DNA from: Vreelandella zhaodongensis
GTDB lineage: Bacteria > Pseudomonadota > Gammaproteobacteria > Pseudomonadales > Halomonadaceae
Assembly (NCBI RefSeq): GCF_013415115.1
Contig: NZ_JACCDD010000005.1
Span: 248,001-312,000, forward strand
Length of the DNA stretch: 64,000 nucleotides
Direction: 5' to 3'
In this document: positions 26,745 through 35,752 of the stretch, piece after piece
Numbering within the stretch: the first letter of the stretch is position 1
Layout: every line of letters starts with the position of its first letter
Made by a program: the position numbers and the translations under genes
The notes under the pieces: model-generated
Told to the model about the DNA's origin: nothing
Seen by the model: only the letters and a program-made list of their open reading frames with translations
Database searches by the model: none

Positions 26745-27500
26745 GTGCACATACGTATTATTAACCCCAACACGACGGCTTCCATGACGGCCGCTATTCA
26801 TCAGGCCGCTCAATGCCAGGCAGCAGCATCGACCACCGTTACCGCGACCCAGCCCGATGCTGGACCGGTGTCCATCGAGAGCCATTTTGATGAGGCCATC
26901 AGCGCAGTAGGCGTTGCCGAAGAAGTCCTTAAAGGAGAGCGTGAAGGCAATATTGATGCCTACGTGGTGGCCTGCTTTGGCGACCCAGGCTTATTGGCAG
27001 CCAGAGAGCTAACCCGCGCGCCCGTCATCGGCATTGCGGAGGCCGCCTTTCACTTAGCCACGCTGGTAAGCACGCGCTTTTCTATTGTGACGACACTGGG
27101 ACGCACCGGCATTATTGCAGAACACTTACTAGAGCAGTATGGGTTCCGGAATCATTGCCGCCGCATACGTGCCGCTGAAATTCCAGTGCTCGATCTTGAA
27201 CACCACCCAGATGCCGCCTTTACCCGCATTGTAGAAGAGTGCTGCCGTGCTCGTGATGAGGATGGCATTGGAGCCATCGTCCTAGGGTGCGGCGGGATGG
27301 CTAATTTGACTGCAGACATTAGCCGTGAAGTAGGGCTACCCGTTGTCGAGGGTGTTAGCGCCGCGTTAAAGCTCGCGGAATCACTGGTTAGTTTGGGCCT
27401 TTATACCAGTAAACACGGTGACCTAGCTTATCCACGCCCGAAGCCGTTTACCGGTAAGTTTTCCGCGCTATCCGACCTTCAACTTCCTACACCAAGGTGA
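26745..27500 (+). CDS. Asp/Glu/hydantoin racemase family, probable allantoin racemase
   Basis: A 251-residue HyuE-type cofactor-independent racemase. Start MHIRIINPNTT is family-typical; I chose the GTG at 26745 because AAAGGTG lies six bases in front, whereas the GTG at 26736 is part of that site. The two catalytic cysteines are C77 (VVACFGDPG) and C182 (VLGCGGMANL). In this context the substrate is most likely allantoin, like HpxA, feeding both enantiomers to the pathway. A hydantoin racemase role is the main alternative. It precedes two NCS1 permeases. Confidence 0.87.
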   Translation: MHIRIINPNTTASMTAAIHQAAQCQAAASTTVTATQPDAGPVSIESHFDEAISAVGVAEEVLKGEREGNIDAYVVACFGDPGLLAARELTRAPVIGIAEAAFHLATLVSTRFSIVTTLGRTGIIAEHLLEQYGFRNHCRRIRAAEIPVLDLEHHPDAAFTRIVEECCRARDEDGIGAIVLGCGGMANLTADISREVGLPVVEGVSAALKLAESLVSLGLYTSKHGDLAYPRPKPFTGKFSALSDLQLPTPR

Positions 27501-27655
27501 TAACCACTTAGCAATGCATTAATCACCCAACCATAAAAACAAACATAGAAAAAACAAGAAATAACAGTGTCGTCAGTACGCCACGCCGCAAGCACCACTT
27601 GAGCACTTAACGTGCCCAAGCTACCAATAACATCGATAATCTTGCGAGGACGAAT

Positions 27656-29026
27656 ATGAGCAACCCTAACCCTTCTATTGCGTCAGAAGAACCACCAGTT
27701 GCAAGCACCGCAACGGGCAGCAAAGCACCAGGCGCTGAAAGCCTAGCCCCCCAAAACACGCGAATTATGGGGCGAACATCCTACTTTTTAGCCTGGTTTG
27801 GTGGCTGCGTCTCAATTGGCACCTTCGCCATGGGCTCAAGTGTAGTGGGCACCTTAAACCTACTGCAGGCAACGCTTGCCATTGCAATTGGTTGCTTTGT
27901 GATCGGTATTGCGTTGGCGATTAACGGCGCAGCTGGCTACAAGTACGGCATTCCCTTTATGGTGCAAGCACGTAGCGCCTTCGGCTTTACCGGCACCCGT
28001 ATTCCTGGTCTGGTAAGGGCCGTGCCTGCCGTAGTGTGGTATGGCTTTCAAAGCTGGATTGGCGCGGGCGCACTGAATATGGTGTCTGCCACCTTGTTCG
28101 GCTTCGATAACCTAATTTTCTACTTTATTACCTTCCAGTTTTTGCAGATTGGCTTGTCGGTGCTGGGCTTTCAGGGCATTAAGTGGCTTGAGAACATCGG
28201 CAGCGTCTTTATTTTGCTTTCGTTGATGTATATGTTCTACGCCACGGTACAACGCTACGGCGATGAGCTGTCGGCTAGCATTTTGACCATGGAAGGCTCT
28301 TGGGGCTTGCCGTTCTGGAGTGCCACCATGCTGTTCCTGGGCATCTACAGCACCATGATGCTCAATGTCAGCGATTATTCGCGAGAGCATAAGAAAGGTA
28401 CCAAACAAAGCCTGTTAACCACCATTTACGCCATGTCGATTTTGCCATGCACGCTGTTTATGGGCCTGATTGGCTATATGGTGTCAGAGGCGACAGGCAC
28501 AGCAGACCCCATTCAGGTCTTTGCCAACGCCGTGGACAACACGCCACTACTAATGACCACGCTGCTATTTATCGCCTTTGCCCAGGTAACCACCAACGTA
28601 CTTAACAACGTGGTGCCACCCACCTACATACTGATGGACGTATTCAAACTTAAGTTTCCGATCGCCACCATTATTGTTGGTTTGCTGGCCTTTGCCACCT
28701 TCCCTTGGAAACTGGTTCAGCCTGAGTCCGCCGCTGGCCTTCAGCTCTTCGTACAAACGTACTCCGCCTTCCTTGGCCCTATCTTTGCCATTCTCGTGGT
28801 GGATTACTACATCATCCGCCGCCGCACGCTTGATATTGGTAAGCTTTACGACGCTACTGGCCCTTATCAAGGGGTCAACAATGCCGCCTTGGTTGCTACA
28901 GTGGTGGGCATTGCCGCTGCATTACTATTCTCTTCGATCTCCTGGTACGCCAGTCTGATACCTGCTGGCCTGACCTATTACCTACTGATGAAACATTGGC
29001 CTGCCTGCCAGCGGTTTAACCAGTAA
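27656..29026 (+). CDS. NCS1 family purine/allantoin-type permease 1
   Basis: A 456-residue inner-membrane symporter with about 12 helices. NCS1 traits are a conserved early segment (YFLAWFGGCVSIGTFAMG), YKYGIPFMVQARSAFG, VPAVVWYGFQSWIGAGAL and DYYIIRRRTLD near the end. A long Ser/Ala/Pro-rich N-terminus of about 35 residues precedes helix 1. GAGGA lies before the ATG. It resembles the cytosine/purine branch more than the paralogue at 29094. In this locus it should import a purine, allantoin or a related ureide. Confidence 0.9.
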   Translation: MSNPNPSIASEEPPVASTATGSKAPGAESLAPQNTRIMGRTSYFLAWFGGCVSIGTFAMGSSVVGTLNLLQATLAIAIGCFVIGIALAINGAAGYKYGIPFMVQARSAFGFTGTRIPGLVRAVPAVVWYGFQSWIGAGALNMVSATLFGFDNLIFYFITFQFLQIGLSVLGFQGIKWLENIGSVFILLSLMYMFYATVQRYGDELSASILTMEGSWGLPFWSATMLFLGIYSTMMLNVSDYSREHKKGTKQSLLTTIYAMSILPCTLFMGLIGYMVSEATGTADPIQVFANAVDNTPLLMTTLLFIAFAQVTTNVLNNVVPPTYILMDVFKLKFPIATIIVGLLAFATFPWKLVQPESAAGLQLFVQTYSAFLGPIFAILVVDYYIIRRRTLDIGKLYDATGPYQGVNNAALVATVVGIAAALLFSSISWYASLIPAGLTYYLLMKHWPACQRFNQ

Positions 29027-29093
29027 ATATGCCTCGCACCTGCCTACCGCACTATGTGTGGTAGGTAGGCCTTTCGACAAGAGAGCATTGATA

Positions 29094-30557
29094 ATGAATA
29101 AACTACCTAGCAGTGAACTCGATATAAGGCATATTGACCCCACCCTTTACAATGAAGACCTTGCCCCCCTAAAACCCCAAAACCGCAATTGGGGAGCATT
29201 TGAAATCTTCAACGTATGGTCGAATGATATTCAAAGCCTATTTGGCTACACCCTGGCGGCGTCACTGTTTCTATCCTATGGCCTAAATGGCTGGGCGGTC
29301 ATGACCGCAATCATTCTGGCTGGGGTCATTGTCATGTTTCTGGTCAACCTGACGGGTAAACCAAGCGTAAAGTACGGCATCCCGTTTCCCGTTATGGTGC
29401 GCGCCAGCATGGGGGTGCGGGGGGCTAACCTTCCAGCGATGTTACGCGCCATTGTCGGCATTTTTTGGTATGGCGTGCAGACCTACTTTGCATCGACGGC
29501 TGTGGCGCTGCTCATCACGGCACTCTTTGGGGCAGGCAATGGCAGTACTTTTCTAGGCCTTTCAGGCGTTGCCTGGGTGTCATTTGTTATTGTCTGGTTA
29601 TTTCAAATCGCAATTTTCTGGCAAGGCATTGAGCGCATCAAACACTTTCTAAACTGGGCAGGACCGCTGGTTTACTTGGTGATGGTCGTACTCATGATCA
29701 TTGTGTGGTACCAGGCAGGCAGCGAACTACTTCCCGCTGTAGGCACTATCTTTAGCGGCGTCGGAGAGTACAGTGGCAGCAGCCTTGGCGCGTTCCTGGC
29801 GGTTGTTGGCACGATGGTGGCCTATTTTGCGGCGGTAGTGATTAACTTTGGTGATTTCACCCGTTTTGTGAAAACAGAGCGCCAAATGAAGCTTGGTAAC
29901 TTGCTTGGTCTGCCGCTAAACGTCGCGTTTTTCTCCTTTATTGCGCTGATCATCACTGCTGGCACATTAGTGTTGTTTGGAGACGCGCTGACCAACCCCG
30001 CTGATATTGTTGAACGCGTTGACTCTCTAGCATTGACCATTGTGGCCGCACTCACGTTCTTTGCCGCTACGGTAGGCATTAACTTGGTGGCTAATTTCAT
30101 TCCCCCGGCTTATGACCTTGCCAACCTGTTCCCGAGTAAAATCAGCTTTAAGATGGGAGGCTTGATTACCGCGGTGATTGCTTTCTTTGTGGGCGCGCTG
30201 TGGATCTCGGTGATTAGCCAAATCGGTGTACCAGGTTTTGTGAACACCCTGGGGGCAATCGTTGCGCCGTTCTACGGTATCATCGTGGTGGACTACTATC
30301 TCATTAAGCGCCAGGAGCTCAATATGCAAGAGTTGTTCTCCTCCGCCCCCGGCAGCGCCTACTACTACGTGAAAGGCTGGAATACCCGCGCTCTAATTGC
30401 CTTCGGCGGTGCAGCGCTATTCTCGCTCTCTACGGTCGTAGTTCCCGCTCTTGCAAACCTTGATGGCTTCGGATGGCTAATTGGCGCAGGGCTAGGCGGG
30501 CTGTTTTACTTTGGCTTAATGCGTCAGTTTAAGGCAATGCCCGCTGCGGCAACTTAA
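29094..30557 (+). CDS. NCS1 family permease 2, allantoin/hydantoin type
   Basis: A 487-residue permease with about 12 helices. The N-terminus (DIRHIDPTLYNEDLAPLKP, then RNWGAFEIFNVWSNDIQSL) is characteristic of allantoin/hydantoin/uracil carriers such as PucI and Mhp1. Also seen: VKYGIPFPVMVRASMGVRG, FWYGVQTYFAST, and DYYLIKRQEL. The ATG at 29094 follows AAGAGAG; a GTG 36 bases upstream is possible. It lies 67 bases behind permease 1 and likely shares its transcript, ended by the terminator at 30583. Probable substrate allantoin or urate; not proved. Confidence 0.9.
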   Translation: MNKLPSSELDIRHIDPTLYNEDLAPLKPQNRNWGAFEIFNVWSNDIQSLFGYTLAASLFLSYGLNGWAVMTAIILAGVIVMFLVNLTGKPSVKYGIPFPVMVRASMGVRGANLPAMLRAIVGIFWYGVQTYFASTAVALLITALFGAGNGSTFLGLSGVAWVSFVIVWLFQIAIFWQGIERIKHFLNWAGPLVYLVMVVLMIIVWYQAGSELLPAVGTIFSGVGEYSGSSLGAFLAVVGTMVAYFAAVVINFGDFTRFVKTERQMKLGNLLGLPLNVAFFSFIALIITAGTLVLFGDALTNPADIVERVDSLALTIVAALTFFAATVGINLVANFIPPAYDLANLFPSKISFKMGGLITAVIAFFVGALWISVISQIGVPGFVNTLGAIVAPFYGIIVVDYYLIKRQELNMQELFSSAPGSAYYYVKGWNTRALIAFGGAALFSLSTVVVPALANLDGFGWLIGAGLGGLFYFGLMRQFKAMPAAAT

Positions 30558-30582
30558 ACACTCACACAGCATTTAACACGAG

Positions 30583-30614
30583 AAAAAGCCCAGGCCTGGA
30601 GGCCTGGGCTTTTT
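30583..30614. terminator. Bidirectional terminator between NCS1 permease and gntR
   Basis: A 14-bp stem (AAAAAGCCCAGGCC / GGCCTGGGCTTTTT) with the loop TGGA. It serves the plus-strand permease and the converging regulator gene. Confidence 0.95.
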
Positions 30615-30659
30615 TACTTAATTTCTCACCACTAATTCTCCACTACGAAACATGCCTAA

Positions 30660-31376
30660 CTAACCACCAAAAATCTGCTGTAAATCCGGTACATTTTCCT
30701 CTTCTTCTACCATAGAGAGCGATGCTTCGATGGCCTTGAGATGGCGACTCATAAATGCTTTCGCCCGTTCGCCATTGCCCGCTTCCAGATAGCCGATCAA
30801 ATCATCGTGATCGTGGGATTCACAGCCTAAATGGCCGCGATGGCCGTAAACCGCCAGAATCAATGATGAGCGTGAACACAGCCGCTCCACAAACTCAGCG
30901 AGCGTTGCGTTACCTGAGAGCTGAGCGAGGCGAACGTGGAAGTCAGCTGACAGGCGAATGGCGACGCTTTGCTGTCCACTGCGCAAGGCTTGACGCTCTT
31001 GGCGAGCCATTTCGCGAAGCTCGGCGGCTTCTTTCGCCCCCATACGCCGTGCTACATCAGGCATCAGACCACACTCAATCATCTGCCGAGCGTCGAACAC
31101 ATCTTTTGCCTCTTCAGCCGTGGGCCGTGTAACACTAGCACCGCGGCGAGGCGTCAGCGTTACCAACTGCTCCAACGCCAGACGCTGCAGAATTTTACGG
31201 ATGCCGGTACGGCTGATACCAAAGACTTCTGATAAAGCATCTTCACGCAGCCGAGCTCCTGGCTTGAGCCGCTGTTCTACAATAGCGTCACTCACCGCGC
31301 GATAAATTGCTTCATGACGCTCCTCACCTTCTTTTTCAGAGGGTCGCCGCGTTAACGCCGCCTGCGCATCACTCAT
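30660..31376 (-). CDS. GntR family regulator, FadR/FCD subfamily
   Basis: A 238-residue transcription factor. The N-terminal winged helix (about 20-85) shows LREDALSEVFGISRTGIRKIL and a wing ending PRRGASV. The C-terminal FCD domain (about 95-220) keeps the metal/ligand residues: D and H in SADFHVRLAQLSGN and H in CESHDHDDL. It lies 24 bases behind puuD in uraH-puuD-gntR, so it is produced with its targets. FadR-type regulators bind short palindromes, and TTGTATACAA occurs at the island's promoters. Ligand is presumably a urate-pathway intermediate (inference). Confidence 0.9.
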   Translation of the reverse strand: MSDAQAALTRRPSEKEGEERHEAIYRAVSDAIVEQRLKPGARLREDALSEVFGISRTGIRKILQRLALEQLVTLTPRRGASVTRPTAEEAKDVFDARQMIECGLMPDVARRMGAKEAAELREMARQERQALRSGQQSVAIRLSADFHVRLAQLSGNATLAEFVERLCSRSSLILAVYGHRGHLGCESHDHDDLIGYLEAGNGERAKAFMSRHLKAIEASLSMVEEEENVPDLQQIFGG

Positions 31377-31400
31377 AGATTCTCCTGTTTGCGACTTTAA

Positions 31401-32600
31401 TCACTCCTCCCACGCGGCAATGATATCGCGCTCTTCGTTACTCATGTTGGTGATATTACCAAGTGGCATATACCGACTCGCGACGACTTGCTGAATTTGT
31501 GCTTTGTGGCCAAGGATCTCTTCCCAGGTATCAAACGCATAACCCGCTGGGGGGGCTGAAAAACCAGCGTGCTCTGGGTGGCGGGCATGGCACTCCGTAC
31601 AGTGCTGTTCGACGAGACCGGCAACCAGAGCCTGGTCTGGTGCGCTAGCGACATTTGCGCTGCCTGTACTGGGGCTAGGTGCTGCGACCCAAAACGCTAA
31701 TAGAATAAGCCCTACCCCAATGGCAGGATAGGCGGGTTGCGTCTTTCCAGCATGCATTAATACAAAGAATTGCCTAATAAGGGCGCCTGCAAAAATAAAC
31801 AGCACCATCACTACCCAAGCAAGCTCGTGAGAATAAATAAACGAGTAGTGATTACTTACCATCAACAATACGACTGGCAGCGTAAAGTAAGTGTTGTGTA
31901 CAGAGCGCTGCTTACCACGCTTACCATCTAGTGGATTAGGCGCTTCGCCAGCTTTCATAGCTTTTACCATGCGACGCTGGCCGGGAATAATCCAGAAAAA
32001 AACGTTTGCCGACATCGCTGTGGCCATTACAGCCCCCGTTAACAAGAAAGCGGCACGTCCAGTAAACATCTGCGTACTGAGGTAAGCAACCACGATCATC
32101 ATCACGGCAACAGCGATGCTCAACAGTCCATCACGCTCCATATTCGGGCTAACGCGCTTACAGAGTTCGTTATACACCACCCAGCCACCAAGCAAAAAGG
32201 CCAAAGCCAGCACGTTGGCTTGCCAGCCTGTCATGCTGGCTGCCCACGCCCAATGACTGTTGGGGTTGACCAGATAAAAACCTGGGTTAGCCATGTAGAG
32301 AATAACGAACAGTGCAAAACCCGAAAGCCACGTGGTGTAAGCTTTCCAAAACGACCAGTGCAGGTCATTCGGAAGCTTGGCAGGTGCAGTGGCATACTTC
32401 TGATTGTGGTAGAAGCCACCTCCGTGTACGGCCCACATCTCTCCGAAAACGCCTTTTTCACGATCCTCGGCGGCTTTTGGCTTTCTTAAACTATTGTCCA
32501 GCATGACAAAATAGATCGACTCACCGATCCAGGCAATGGCCGCGATAACATGCAACCAGCGAAGCAGTAAATTAACAAAATCAATAATATATGCTTGCAT
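31401..32600 (-). CDS. puuD: Membrane urate hydroxylase PuuD with cytochrome c domain
   Basis: A 399-residue membrane enzyme. Residues 1-305 carry about eight helices with the PuuD start (FVNLLLRWLHVIAAIAWIG) and conserved WAVHGGGFYHNQKY. Residues 315-399 form a cytochrome c domain with C334-T-E-C337-H338 and a likely axial M378 in RYMPLGN. PuuD oxidises urate to 5-hydroxyisourate, passing electrons to the respiratory chain rather than making H2O2 as soluble uricase does (family knowledge). It lies 11 bases behind uraH. The haem c requires the cytochrome maturation system, not seen here. Confidence 0.95.
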   Translation of the reverse strand: MQAYIIDFVNLLLRWLHVIAAIAWIGESIYFVMLDNSLRKPKAAEDREKGVFGEMWAVHGGGFYHNQKYATAPAKLPNDLHWSFWKAYTTWLSGFALFVILYMANPGFYLVNPNSHWAWAASMTGWQANVLALAFLLGGWVVYNELCKRVSPNMERDGLLSIAVAVMMIVVAYLSTQMFTGRAAFLLTGAVMATAMSANVFFWIIPGQRRMVKAMKAGEAPNPLDGKRGKQRSVHNTYFTLPVVLLMVSNHYSFIYSHELAWVVMVLFIFAGALIRQFFVLMHAGKTQPAYPAIGVGLILLAFWVAAPSPSTGSANVASAPDQALVAGLVEQHCTECHARHPEHAGFSAPPAGYAFDTWEEILGHKAQIQQVVASRYMPLGNITNMSNEERDIIAAWEE

Positions 32601-32611
32601 AACAGATCCCC

Positions 32612-32965
32612 TCAGCTACCACGGTAGGTGGAGTAGCTGTAAGGAGACAGCAGCAGCGGCACATGGTAGTGCTGGCTGGCATCCACAACGCCAAAACGCA
32701 GAGGAATGATATCTAAAAAGCGTGGTTCATGCGCCTCTATCCCTTGGGCACGCAAGTAGTCTCCCGCGTGAAATACGAGCTCATATTCGCCTACCATAAG
32801 CGCATCACCCTCCAAAATAGGTGCATCGCAGCGACCATCGCTGTTAGTGATGACACTACCTAAGTGTTCACGCGTGTCACCTGATAAGCGAAACACATCA
32901 ATCGTAATTCCCTGGCCAGGCTGTCCTTTAGCAGTATCCAGTACGTGGGTGGTTAACCGTCCCAT
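32612..32965 (-). CDS. uraH: 5-Hydroxyisourate hydrolase (transthyretin-like)
   Basis: A 117-residue transthyretin-like enzyme that hydrolyses 5-hydroxyisourate to OHCU. It begins [17 protein letters not shown] with the catalytic H in the THVLD motif, has R in the SDGRC region, and ends with the family tetrapeptide YRGS. No signal peptide. ATG at 32965 follows GAGGAG by five bases; a GTG six bases upstream lies too close to this site. First gene of uraH-puuD-gntR. Confidence 0.96.
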   Translation of the reverse strand: MGRLTTHVLDTAKGQPGQGITIDVFRLSGDTREHLGSVITNSDGRCDAPILEGDALMVGEYELVFHAGDYLRAQGIEAHEPRFLDIIPLRFGVVDASQHYHVPLLLSPYSYSTYRGS

Positions 32966-33038
32966 AGCCACTCCTCAATTATCTTGCTTGTTGGTGTTGT
33001 CTAACCTATTGGTCAAAGAGTACCGTTGATGCTATTTA

Positions 33039-33048
33039 TTGTATACAG
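33039..33048. promoter_or_regulatory. GntR-type operator 3 (uraH/uraD divergent promoter)
   Basis: TTGTATACAG, nine of ten matches to the palindrome at 26517, between the divergent uraH (74 bases away) and uraD (31 bases away) starts. One site could control both transcripts. Confidence 0.65.
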
Positions 33049-33079
33049 TAATTCCATCATAGACGCTTTGGAGAGTTTT

Positions 33080-33619
33080 GTGCCTACTTCATCATTACCT
33101 GCTCTTACGCCTGCTCCCAGTACATGCAGCCTTGAAACCTTCGTACTGCATTATGGTGATGTATATGAGCACTCACCCTGGGTGGCGGAAGCCGCATGGA
33201 AAAAGGGCTTAACGGACACTCACAACTCACCGGATGCGCTAGCTGAGCTAATGGGGCTTATGCTTCAGCAGGCCGAGCCAGATCTGCAAATCGCTGTTAT
33301 TCAAGCGCACCCCGATTTAGCCGGTAAAGCAGCGATGGCGGGCGAGCTAACCCAAGACTCTACCAAGGAACAGGCAGGAGCGGGGCTGGATCAATGCACA
33401 CCTGATGAGTTCGCGCGTTTTGAATACCTGAATGCAGCCTACAAGGAAAAATTCGGATTCCCATTTGTTATTGCGGTTAAAGGGCTTGATCGCCACGCCA
33501 TTTTGGCAGCATTTGAAGAGCGCCTAAATAACGGCTTAGCTGAGGAAAGAGAAACCGCCATTGAGCAGATTATTCGCATAGCACGTTTCCGGCTAAGAGC
33601 ACGTGTCGAGCAGCAATAG
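33080..33619 (+). CDS. uraD: OHCU decarboxylase
   Basis: A 179-residue enzyme that decarboxylates OHCU to (S)-allantoin. Family landmarks are FVLHYGDVYEHSPWVAE, the catalytic H77 in QAHPDLAGKAA, LDQCTPDEFARFEYLNAAY and KFGFPFVIAVKG, with an Arg-rich end. I chose the GTG at 33080 since GGAGAG lies five bases before it. An ATG at 33026 opens the same frame but would put the operator at 33039 inside the gene and adds residues unlike the family. Divergent from uraH-puuD-gntR. Normal length. Confidence 0.94.
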   Translation: MPTSSLPALTPAPSTCSLETFVLHYGDVYEHSPWVAEAAWKKGLTDTHNSPDALAELMGLMLQQAEPDLQIAVIQAHPDLAGKAAMAGELTQDSTKEQAGAGLDQCTPDEFARFEYLNAAYKEKFGFPFVIAVKGLDRHAILAAFEERLNNGLAEERETAIEQIIRIARFRLRARVEQQ

Positions 33620-33648
33620 CTAAGAGTTCCTCACAGCTGTGGTAACAA

Positions 33649-33676
33649 AAATGCCGCACCAAAGGGCGCGGCATTT
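33649..33676. terminator. Bidirectional terminator between uraD and phasin gene
   Basis: A 9-bp stem AAATGCCGC / GCGGCATTT with A-rich and T-rich flanks, 30 bases past the uraD stop and 78 bases before the convergent phasin stop. Confidence 0.85.
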
Positions 33677-33753
33677 CTGAGCGTTGAGTATTGAATGGCC
33701 GATTGCTGCGCTTTCGGTTCATCGCTACTCAATGGCTATCAATCAATACGTTA

Positions 33754-34107
33754 CTACTTAACAGTCTCTACCGCTTTTTTGGTGTTTTCTTCAACCATTT
33801 TCTGGCTGTCTTGCATAAAGCTTTGGCTGATGGAGGTCACTTTTTCTGAGTCGCCTTTCACACGCTCCATCAGGTTAGTCGCTGCTTTTTGCTGACTCTC
33901 CATCGCTTTTTTGAAGCTGTCAGCATCTTTCACGTCTAACCAGGTACGCGCTTGAGCAATCGTCATGTCGGAATAAGCACGAGCTGCATCCATTTGTGCG
34001 CCAACCATCTGCTGGTAGTAGTCAAGCGCCGCCAGTGTGTAAGAGCGCATTGGTGATACGATGACTGACTCAAACTGCTGGGTAGTTTTCTCTGCGGCTT
34101 TGTTCAT
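33754..34107 (-). CDS. Phasin family protein
   Basis: A 117-residue, all-helical, amphipathic protein without cysteines. It contains the phasin-type run SPMRSYTLAALDYYQQMVG followed by ARAYSDMTIAQARTWLDV and repeated Lys/Ala/Glu helices to the end. Phasins coat polyhydroxyalkanoate granules in the cytoplasm. No PHA synthase or regulator is adjacent. AAGGGG lies eight bases before the ATG. Plausibly linked to carbon storage from acetate or lactate, which the surrounding genes take up (inference). Confidence 0.88.
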   Translation of the reverse strand: MNKAAEKTTQQFESVIVSPMRSYTLAALDYYQQMVGAQMDAARAYSDMTIAQARTWLDVKDADSFKKAMESQQKAATNLMERVKGDSEKVTSISQSFMQDSQKMVEENTKKAVETVK

Positions 34108-34289
34108 TACATAGTCCCCTTGGGGTGAGTTAGCGATTCGACACGCCCTTCTGAGCGGTCAATGACTAGGCTGTTGCCTTTGCTATCTCCAAAGCTAGCA
34201 GCGCTTTTTGTGCAGCGCAACATAATTTTTATCTTGTTACACCAATCTTCAAACATAAAATATTCTTAGCTATTAACAAAGCTTAATTA

Positions 34290-34976
34290 TTAGTTGCCAA
34301 ACAAGTATTTACGAGCCTGGCTATCCATATCACTTCCTGCTTGTGGATTGATATCTTCGATTAAAGAATAAGCTTTGCGAACAGCAGGGCGCTGCGCCAC
34401 TTCATCAAACCAGCGCTCCAAGTCTGGAAACTCTTCTAACGTTTGGCACTGCTTCTCCCAAGGAACAATCCATGGGTAAATCGCCATATCCGCAATCGAG
34501 TAGCGATCACCACCGACGTATTGCTGCTGGGAGAGACGCTGATCTAATACGCTATACAAGCGGTGCGTTTCACGAACATAGCGCCCGATAGCGTATTCAA
34601 TTTTTTGCGGTGCATACTGACAAAAATGATGGTTCTGTCCCGCCATTGGGCCAAGCCCACCCATTTGCCAATGCAGCCACTGCAATACCACGTAACGCTC
34701 GCGCCCCTCGGAAGGTAAAAACTGTCCGCATTTATCAGCCAGATATTCCAAAATAGCGCCCGACTCAAACAGTGACAGTGGCTGACCACCATCTTCAGGG
34801 GCATGATCAACAATGGCAGGAATACGATTATTTGGCGCAATAGTAAGGAATTCTGGGTCAAACTGCTCACCGCGCCCGATATTGATAGGCTTTATACGAT
34901 AAAGAAGCTTTGCCTCTTCAAGCATAATGGAGATTTTGTGGCCGTTAGGAGTTGTCCAGTAATACAGGTCAATCAT
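34290..34976 (-). CDS. yfcG: Glutathione transferase, YfcG/YghU-like
   Basis: A 228-residue GST of the Nu class. The start MIDLYYWTTPNGHKISIMLEEA matches E. coli YfcG, including the catalytic TPNG loop (T9/N11 type, no Cys). The glutathione site continues with NNRIPAIVD and LFESGAIL; the all-helical C-terminal domain has GGLGPMAGQNHHF. YfcG acts as a disulfide-bond reductase with two glutathiones (established). ATG at 34976 follows GAGGAG by six bases; another ATG lies six bases upstream. Monocistronic. Confidence 0.92.
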   Translation of the reverse strand: MIDLYYWTTPNGHKISIMLEEAKLLYRIKPINIGRGEQFDPEFLTIAPNNRIPAIVDHAPEDGGQPLSLFESGAILEYLADKCGQFLPSEGRERYVVLQWLHWQMGGLGPMAGQNHHFCQYAPQKIEYAIGRYVRETHRLYSVLDQRLSQQQYVGGDRYSIADMAIYPWIVPWEKQCQTLEEFPDLERWFDEVAQRPAVRKAYSLIEDINPQAGSDMDSQARKYLFGN

Positions 34977-35059
34977 TGCCATCTCCTCTCACGCAAACGA
35001 CATAAACCGTTTGCGCAACTAACTGATAGATAAAGGCAGCATAGCAGCTGCCTAGCGTA

Positions 35060-35752
35060 TTATAGATCACGAATAGTGATCGCCTTACCCGCCACCGAGT
35101 TATGCACATTCAACATTTGCTTAAACCACTCATCCACTGGGTCATTCGTTTCAACTAATGGCTCAAGGGACACGACATACGCCCACATCATGCTGCCAAA
35201 CAGCAGATAATCTGCCCCGCTGGGTGCCTCGCCATCCAAAAACGAGCTAGTCCTTAGTTGATCACGCACTGGAGCCAACCGTTGTTTTAGCTGTGAGCGC
35301 CCTTCCTCTGGATTGTGTACCTCTTCTAAGCGCATACCAAAACGTGCTTCCCGTGTCTCTCGGAAGTAGTCTCGGTCGCCTGGGTGAATCGCATCCAACA
35401 AATCCAGCACTACAATTCGAAAAAGTGCTGGCGTGACGCTACGCTCTATATAGAGTTTAAAGAAGTGCGCTCGCTGGTAGCTGACGCAGTCTCCCAAAAC
35501 AGGCTTGTCGGGATATGCATCATCCAAGTACCGCATGATCTCGAAGCTGTCGGTAACGACCATGTCACCATCAGTCAAGACAGGTACTTTGTCGTAGTTT
35601 GCAAATGCTAGCGCATCTTTTTCCAGAAACCGCCAAGGCACAGTGGTGTAAGGCATACCTTTGTGAGCCAGCGTCATAAGTACGCGCCAGCAATAGGGTG
35701 AGAAGCGCAAACGTTCGTCGCGACCACACAGGTCATAGAAAGTTATTGCCAT
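35060..35752 (-). CDS. Glutathione transferase, beta-etherase (LigE/LigF)-like
   Basis: A 230-residue GST. N-terminal thioredoxin fold: MAITFYDLCGRDERLRFSPYCWRVL, then YDKVPVLTDGD and VTDSFEIMRYLDD (glutathione-binding D-S-x-x-I). The FSPYCWRV motif places it near the LigE/beta-etherase group of GSTs, which cleave ether bonds in lignin dimers, but many members have unknown substrates. C-terminal helices end in VHNSVAGKAI. ATG at 35752 follows AAGGAG; the frame extends 63 bases further without a ribosome site. Confidence 0.88.
   Translation of the reverse strand: MAITFYDLCGRDERLRFSPYCWRVLMTLAHKGMPYTTVPWRFLEKDALAFANYDKVPVLTDGDMVVTDSFEIMRYLDDAYPDKPVLGDCVSYQRAHFFKLYIERSVTPALFRIVVLDLLDAIHPGDRDYFRETREARFGMRLEEVHNPEEGRSQLKQRLAPVRDQLRTSSFLDGEAPSGADYLLFGSMMWAYVVSLEPLVETNDPVDEWFKQMLNVHNSVAGKAITIRDL

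Noticed and set aside
33026..33079. Upstream start for uraD
   Set aside because: The 18 added residues do not fit the family and would enclose the likely GntR operator; GTG at 33080 has a good ribosome site.
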